From: Pseudomonas hunanensis | GTDB lineage: Bacteria > Pseudomonadota > Gammaproteobacteria > Pseudomonadales > Pseudomonadaceae | Direction of reading: 5' to 3' | Assembly: GCF_013393325.1 (NCBI RefSeq) | Contig: NZ_QJRC01000095.1 | Span: forward strand, 868,001 to 932,000 | DNA: 64,000 nt | Shown here: one piece after another, positions 61,256-64,000 of the stretch | Numbering within the stretch: the first letter of the stretch is position 1 | How the letters are laid out: every line of letters starts with the position of its first letter | Made by a program: the position numbers and the translations under genes | The notes under the pieces: generated by a model | What the model was told of the DNA's origin: nothing | Seen by the model: the letters and a program-made list of their open reading frames with translations, nothing else | The model's database searches: none

Positions 61256-63424
61256 ATGCCCAGCCGATCTAGTTTGCGATACAGCTTCCAGCCCCAGGTG
61301 GGAAACGCTGAATTCGAAGTGGTGTCGTTCAAGCTCAAGGAGGAGCTCAGCCAACCGTTCACATTAACCCTGGAGCTGATCAGCTTCGAGCACGATGTCG
61401 ACTTTGGCCACTTGCTCGACAAACCCGCGCTGTTCACCATCTGGGACGGTGCCCACCCCGTACGTTACGTACACGGCCTGATCAGCAGCTTCAGCCAGGG
61501 CGAGAGTGGTTTCTCCCGCACTTACTACCATGCCTTGGTCGAACCCCAATTGGCCCGTGCCAGGCTTCGCTCGAACTGGCGCATCTTCCAGCACAAGACC
61601 GTTCCGCAAATTCTCGAGCTCATGCTCAAGCGCCAAGGCATCGTCCAGTTCGACATGCGCACTAGCATGGACCATCAGGTACGCGAGTTCTGCGTACAGG
61701 CCGGCGAGACCGACCTCGACTTCATCGCCCGCCTGGCAGCAGAGGAAGGCATCGTCTACCGCTTCGAGCACAACGATGAACGCCATGGATTGATCATCAC
61801 CGACAGGCTGCAATCACTTGGCCTGATCAGTCATGGTGCCATCAAGCGCGAGGACAACGACGAAGGCTTCGACGAAGACGACGCGCCCTTGGCCCCCGAC
61901 ACCGTGCTGTACCTTTCCAGCAGCGGCGGTGACCAGCCTAAATCCTGCCTGCGGCGCCTGCGCTACAGCGAACAGGTGCGTACCGCACGACAAGTCCAGC
62001 GCGACTACACCTTCACCCACCCGGCCTATCGCCAGGAGCACAGGGCGTCCGGCCGTTACCTGGAGCACCAGTCCAAGGATTACGAGTGCTTCGACTACCC
62101 GGGCCGTTACAAACGCGATGCCGTTGGTAAACCGTTCACCGAAAATCGCATCACTGCCTTACGACACGATGCGCGCGTTGCCGAGGTCGAGGGTGACGAT
62201 GTACGCCTGCAACCGGGTCTGAGCTTCAACCTGACCGGTCACCCACGGGAAAACCTGAATGTGCATTGGCGGGTAAGCGCGGTCAGCCACGAAGGCAGCC
62301 AGTTCACCAGCCTGCAGGAAGAGGCGTTCGGCGCTGAGCAAAGCACACGTTACGAACAAAAAGCTGTGCTGGTTCCGGGCCGAATCGAGTGGCGCCCTGC
62401 GCCCTTGTCCAAGCCACGGGTTGACGGCCCGCACATGGCAACCGTGGTTGGACCACAGGGCGAGGAGATCTACTGCGACCAATGGGGCCGGGTCAAAGTC
62501 AGCTTCCCCTGGGACCGTGAAAGTGAAAACAATGAATTCAGCTCCTGTTGGGTGCGCGTGTCGCAGGGCTGGGCCGGTGGGAGTTGGGGCACCATGGCCA
62601 TCCCGCGCATAGGTCAGGACGTGATCATCCACTACGTCAACGGCGACCCCGATCAGCCGATGATCACCGGCCGCACCTACTGCGGTAACCAACTGCCTCC
62701 GTATGACCTGCCTCAGCACAAGACCCGTATGACCATCAAGAGCCAGACCCACAAGGGCGATGGCTTCAATGAGCTGCGCTTCGAGGATGAACTGGGCCAG
62801 GAGGAAGTGTTCATCCATGCCCAGAAAGACCACAACATCGTGGTCAAGCATGACGAAAGTACCCAGGTCGGCAATGACCGCACGGAACAGGTCAATAACG
62901 ACGAGTCGATTTTGATTGGCCATGACCGTACTGAAACGGTTGGCAATGACGAACACGTCACCATTGGCCAAGACGCCGCGCTCGATATAGGGCGCAACCA
63001 AACCATCAAGATAGCCAATGACCGTGTTGAAACCATCGGCAATCACCGCCACGACCACATCGCCGCCAATCACCACATCACTATTGGAGGCAACCTCAAG
63101 CAGCAGATCGAAGGGCTCGCCGAGCTGGAAGCCCGAGGAGCAATCCACAGGCGTACCCGCCGCTATGAGCTTCGTACGGCAGAAGCAGTGATCATCCAGG
63201 GCCCCGGGGGCTCTATCCAGATCGATGAGACCGGCATCACCCTGAACAGCCCGACAATACGCATCAACGGCCAAATCCTCAAATCGCCCGATGGGGCAAC
63301 CAACCCCTTTTCAATCAGCAGCGCGCCAGTCACTGGCAAACCTCTGGAACGTCAGTGTGGGCGTCGCCCCGATGGCGTCTGTCCCTTGCCCGACTGCCGT
63401 TGCATCGGGGGGGCAGGTCGATGA
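61256..63424 (+). CDS. vgrG: VgrG (TssI), T6SS spike protein
   Basis: 722 residues. A gp27-like base (about 10-370) is followed by the gp5 OB-fold with YCDQWGRVKVSFPWDRESENNEFSSCWVRVSQGWAGGSWGTMAIPRIGQDVIIHYVNGDPDQPMI in parts. A beta-helical needle carries repeats such as HDESTQVGNDRTEQVNNDESILIGHDRTETVGNDEH. The end, AVIIQGPGGSIQIDETGITLNSPTIRINGQ, is typical, and a short Cys-rich tail (CGRRPDGVCPLPDCRC) follows. No enzymatic extension is present, so the cargo should be a separate effector loaded with the help of the next gene. Confidence 0.96.
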   Translation: MPSRSSLRYSFQPQVGNAEFEVVSFKLKEELSQPFTLTLELISFEHDVDFGHLLDKPALFTIWDGAHPVRYVHGLISSFSQGESGFSRTYYHALVEPQLARARLRSNWRIFQHKTVPQILELMLKRQGIVQFDMRTSMDHQVREFCVQAGETDLDFIARLAAEEGIVYRFEHNDERHGLIITDRLQSLGLISHGAIKREDNDEGFDEDDAPLAPDTVLYLSSSGGDQPKSCLRRLRYSEQVRTARQVQRDYTFTHPAYRQEHRASGRYLEHQSKDYECFDYPGRYKRDAVGKPFTENRITALRHDARVAEVEGDDVRLQPGLSFNLTGHPRENLNVHWRVSAVSHEGSQFTSLQEEAFGAEQSTRYEQKAVLVPGRIEWRPAPLSKPRVDGPHMATVVGPQGEEIYCDQWGRVKVSFPWDRESENNEFSSCWVRVSQGWAGGSWGTMAIPRIGQDVIIHYVNGDPDQPMITGRTYCGNQLPPYDLPQHKTRMTIKSQTHKGDGFNELRFEDELGQEEVFIHAQKDHNIVVKHDESTQVGNDRTEQVNNDESILIGHDRTETVGNDEHVTIGQDAALDIGRNQTIKIANDRVETIGNHRHDHIAANHHITIGGNLKQQIEGLAELEARGAIHRRTRRYELRTAEAVIIQGPGGSIQIDETGITLNSPTIRINGQILKSPDGATNPFSISSAPVTGKPLERQCGRRPDGVCPLPDCRCIGGAGR

Positions 63425-64000
63425 ACACCGCACCCTCGGACACGCTTCCAAGCACGTACTTCGGCAACAACGCACGTTTCCTACTGCTAATGACTAACGT
63501 GCTCGAGTACTGGGCCTACCGGCCAATATCCCAAATACTCCCGAATGGTGAGCTGATCCCGGCCTATGCCCCTTGGGTAATTGATCTTGTCCATGCAGTC
63601 AGCCCAAACACCCAGTATGCGTGGCTGTGGAGGCGCAGTGCCCTGGACGAGCGCTATGACTTTGGGCCATTGCTGGTAGACGTGTCAGACGCGCCAGAAC
63701 TGCTTACCCATGCAATCTCGACCTGGATGCCCATTGGTGGTGCCATCGCGCTGGATGCCGATGTTGGCCTTGCCGAGCTGGCGGACCACTTCACCAGCCT
63801 CGTACAGATCTCGCTACCGGATCAGGGGCTGGCCACTTTCCAGTTCAAACCGGACCACCTCGCGGCGTGGCTGGATGCATTGGATGACGACCATCGAGCT
63901 ACGTGGCTCGGGCCTGTCACTTCGCTGGCCTGGCGAGTCAACTGGGGGCCAGCTCACGAGTGGAAAACGCTACAGCGCAGCCCGACGCTTGCGCGCCCCT
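63421..64000 (+). CDS. DUF4123 (Tap/TEC-type) VgrG-effector adaptor, 3' end outside window
   Basis: 193 residues are visible and the frame is open at the right edge. The pattern YAWLWRRSALDERYDFGPLLVDV, HAISTWMPIGGAIALDADVGLAELADHF and LGPVTSLAWRVNWGPAHEW is that of DUF4123 proteins. These chaperones load a specific effector onto the VgrG encoded just upstream, so an effector and immunity gene are expected to follow. The ATG overlaps the vgrG stop by 4 bases. Confidence 0.85.
   Translation, partial: MNTAPSDTLPSTYFGNNARFLLLMTNVLEYWAYRPISQILPNGELIPAYAPWVIDLVHAVSPNTQYAWLWRRSALDERYDFGPLLVDVSDAPELLTHAISTWMPIGGAIALDADVGLAELADHFTSLVQISLPDQGLATFQFKPDHLAAWLDALDDDHRATWLGPVTSLAWRVNWGPAHEWKTLQRSPTLARP

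Overview
The window is chromosomal DNA of a Pseudomonas, most likely of the P. putida group. Grounds: high GC content, the amiEBCRS layout familiar from Pseudomonas, a cellulose (bcs) operon and type VI secretion genes of the Pseudomonas kind, an OprD-family porin, and an element at 37081-37114 that resembles the P. putida repetitive extragenic palindrome. I saw no rRNA, tRNA, CRISPR array or insertion sequence. The species cannot be fixed from this sequence alone.

Layout. (1) 1-3564: the tail of an unknown protein, a MocR-type regulator, and a divergent gene whose product joins a [2Fe-2S] ferredoxin, an FAD/NAD reductase and an M24 peptidase-fold domain; a 9-bp inverted repeat lies between the two. 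(2) 3763-6025: a GmrSD-like (DUF262/DUF1524) nuclease gene and a lower-GC unknown gene, a possible defence pair. (3) 6158-11757, minus strand: the aliphatic amidase operon amiE-amiB-amiC-amiR-amiS, with a visible promoter, a 14-codon leader ORF and a leader terminator that AmiR would be expected to overcome, plus a DapA-like gene upstream. (4) 12067-25776, minus strand: a nine-gene cellulose operon in the order bcsE-F-G-R-Q-A-B-Z-C, nearly all genes overlapping, with a FleQ-like box ahead of bcsE. (5) 26112-27965: an ABC exporter ending at a clear hairpin.

(6) 28034-37067: an IclR regulator divergent from an eight-gene catabolic operon. It has polyamine-type ABC uptake genes, a three-subunit HcnABC/opine-dehydrogenase-like flavoenzyme, the matching binding protein and an OprD porin. 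The proteins would together bring an amine or amino-acid-like compound across both membranes and oxidise it at the inner membrane. (7) 37124-40155: a class II aldolase-family enzyme and an MFS permease, divergent from a GntR/FCD regulator with a 24-bp operator-like palindrome between them. (8) 40207-45709: a PcaR/PobR-like IclR regulator divergent from a shikimate/quinate dehydrogenase-like gene, two KstD/fumarate-reductase-like flavoproteins and a NIPSNAP protein. This looks like an undescribed hydroaromatic or ring-dehydrogenation pathway.

(9) 45750-64000: a type VI secretion cluster. tssM, tssA and a tagO-like gene run on the minus strand, away from tssB-C-E-F-G, a short FHA gene, tssJ-K-L, hcp, vgrG and a DUF4123 adaptor gene cut by the window end. 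The divergent control region (51433-51754) is strikingly poor in G on the plus strand. No ClpV (TssH) gene is visible, and any effector gene would lie beyond the right edge.

The most promising items for novelty are the ferredoxin-reductase-M24 fusion, the GmrSD-like pair, the AroE/flavoprotein/NIPSNAP cluster, and the amiE leader with its short ORF. All functions come from reading translated sequence by eye; no database search was run.
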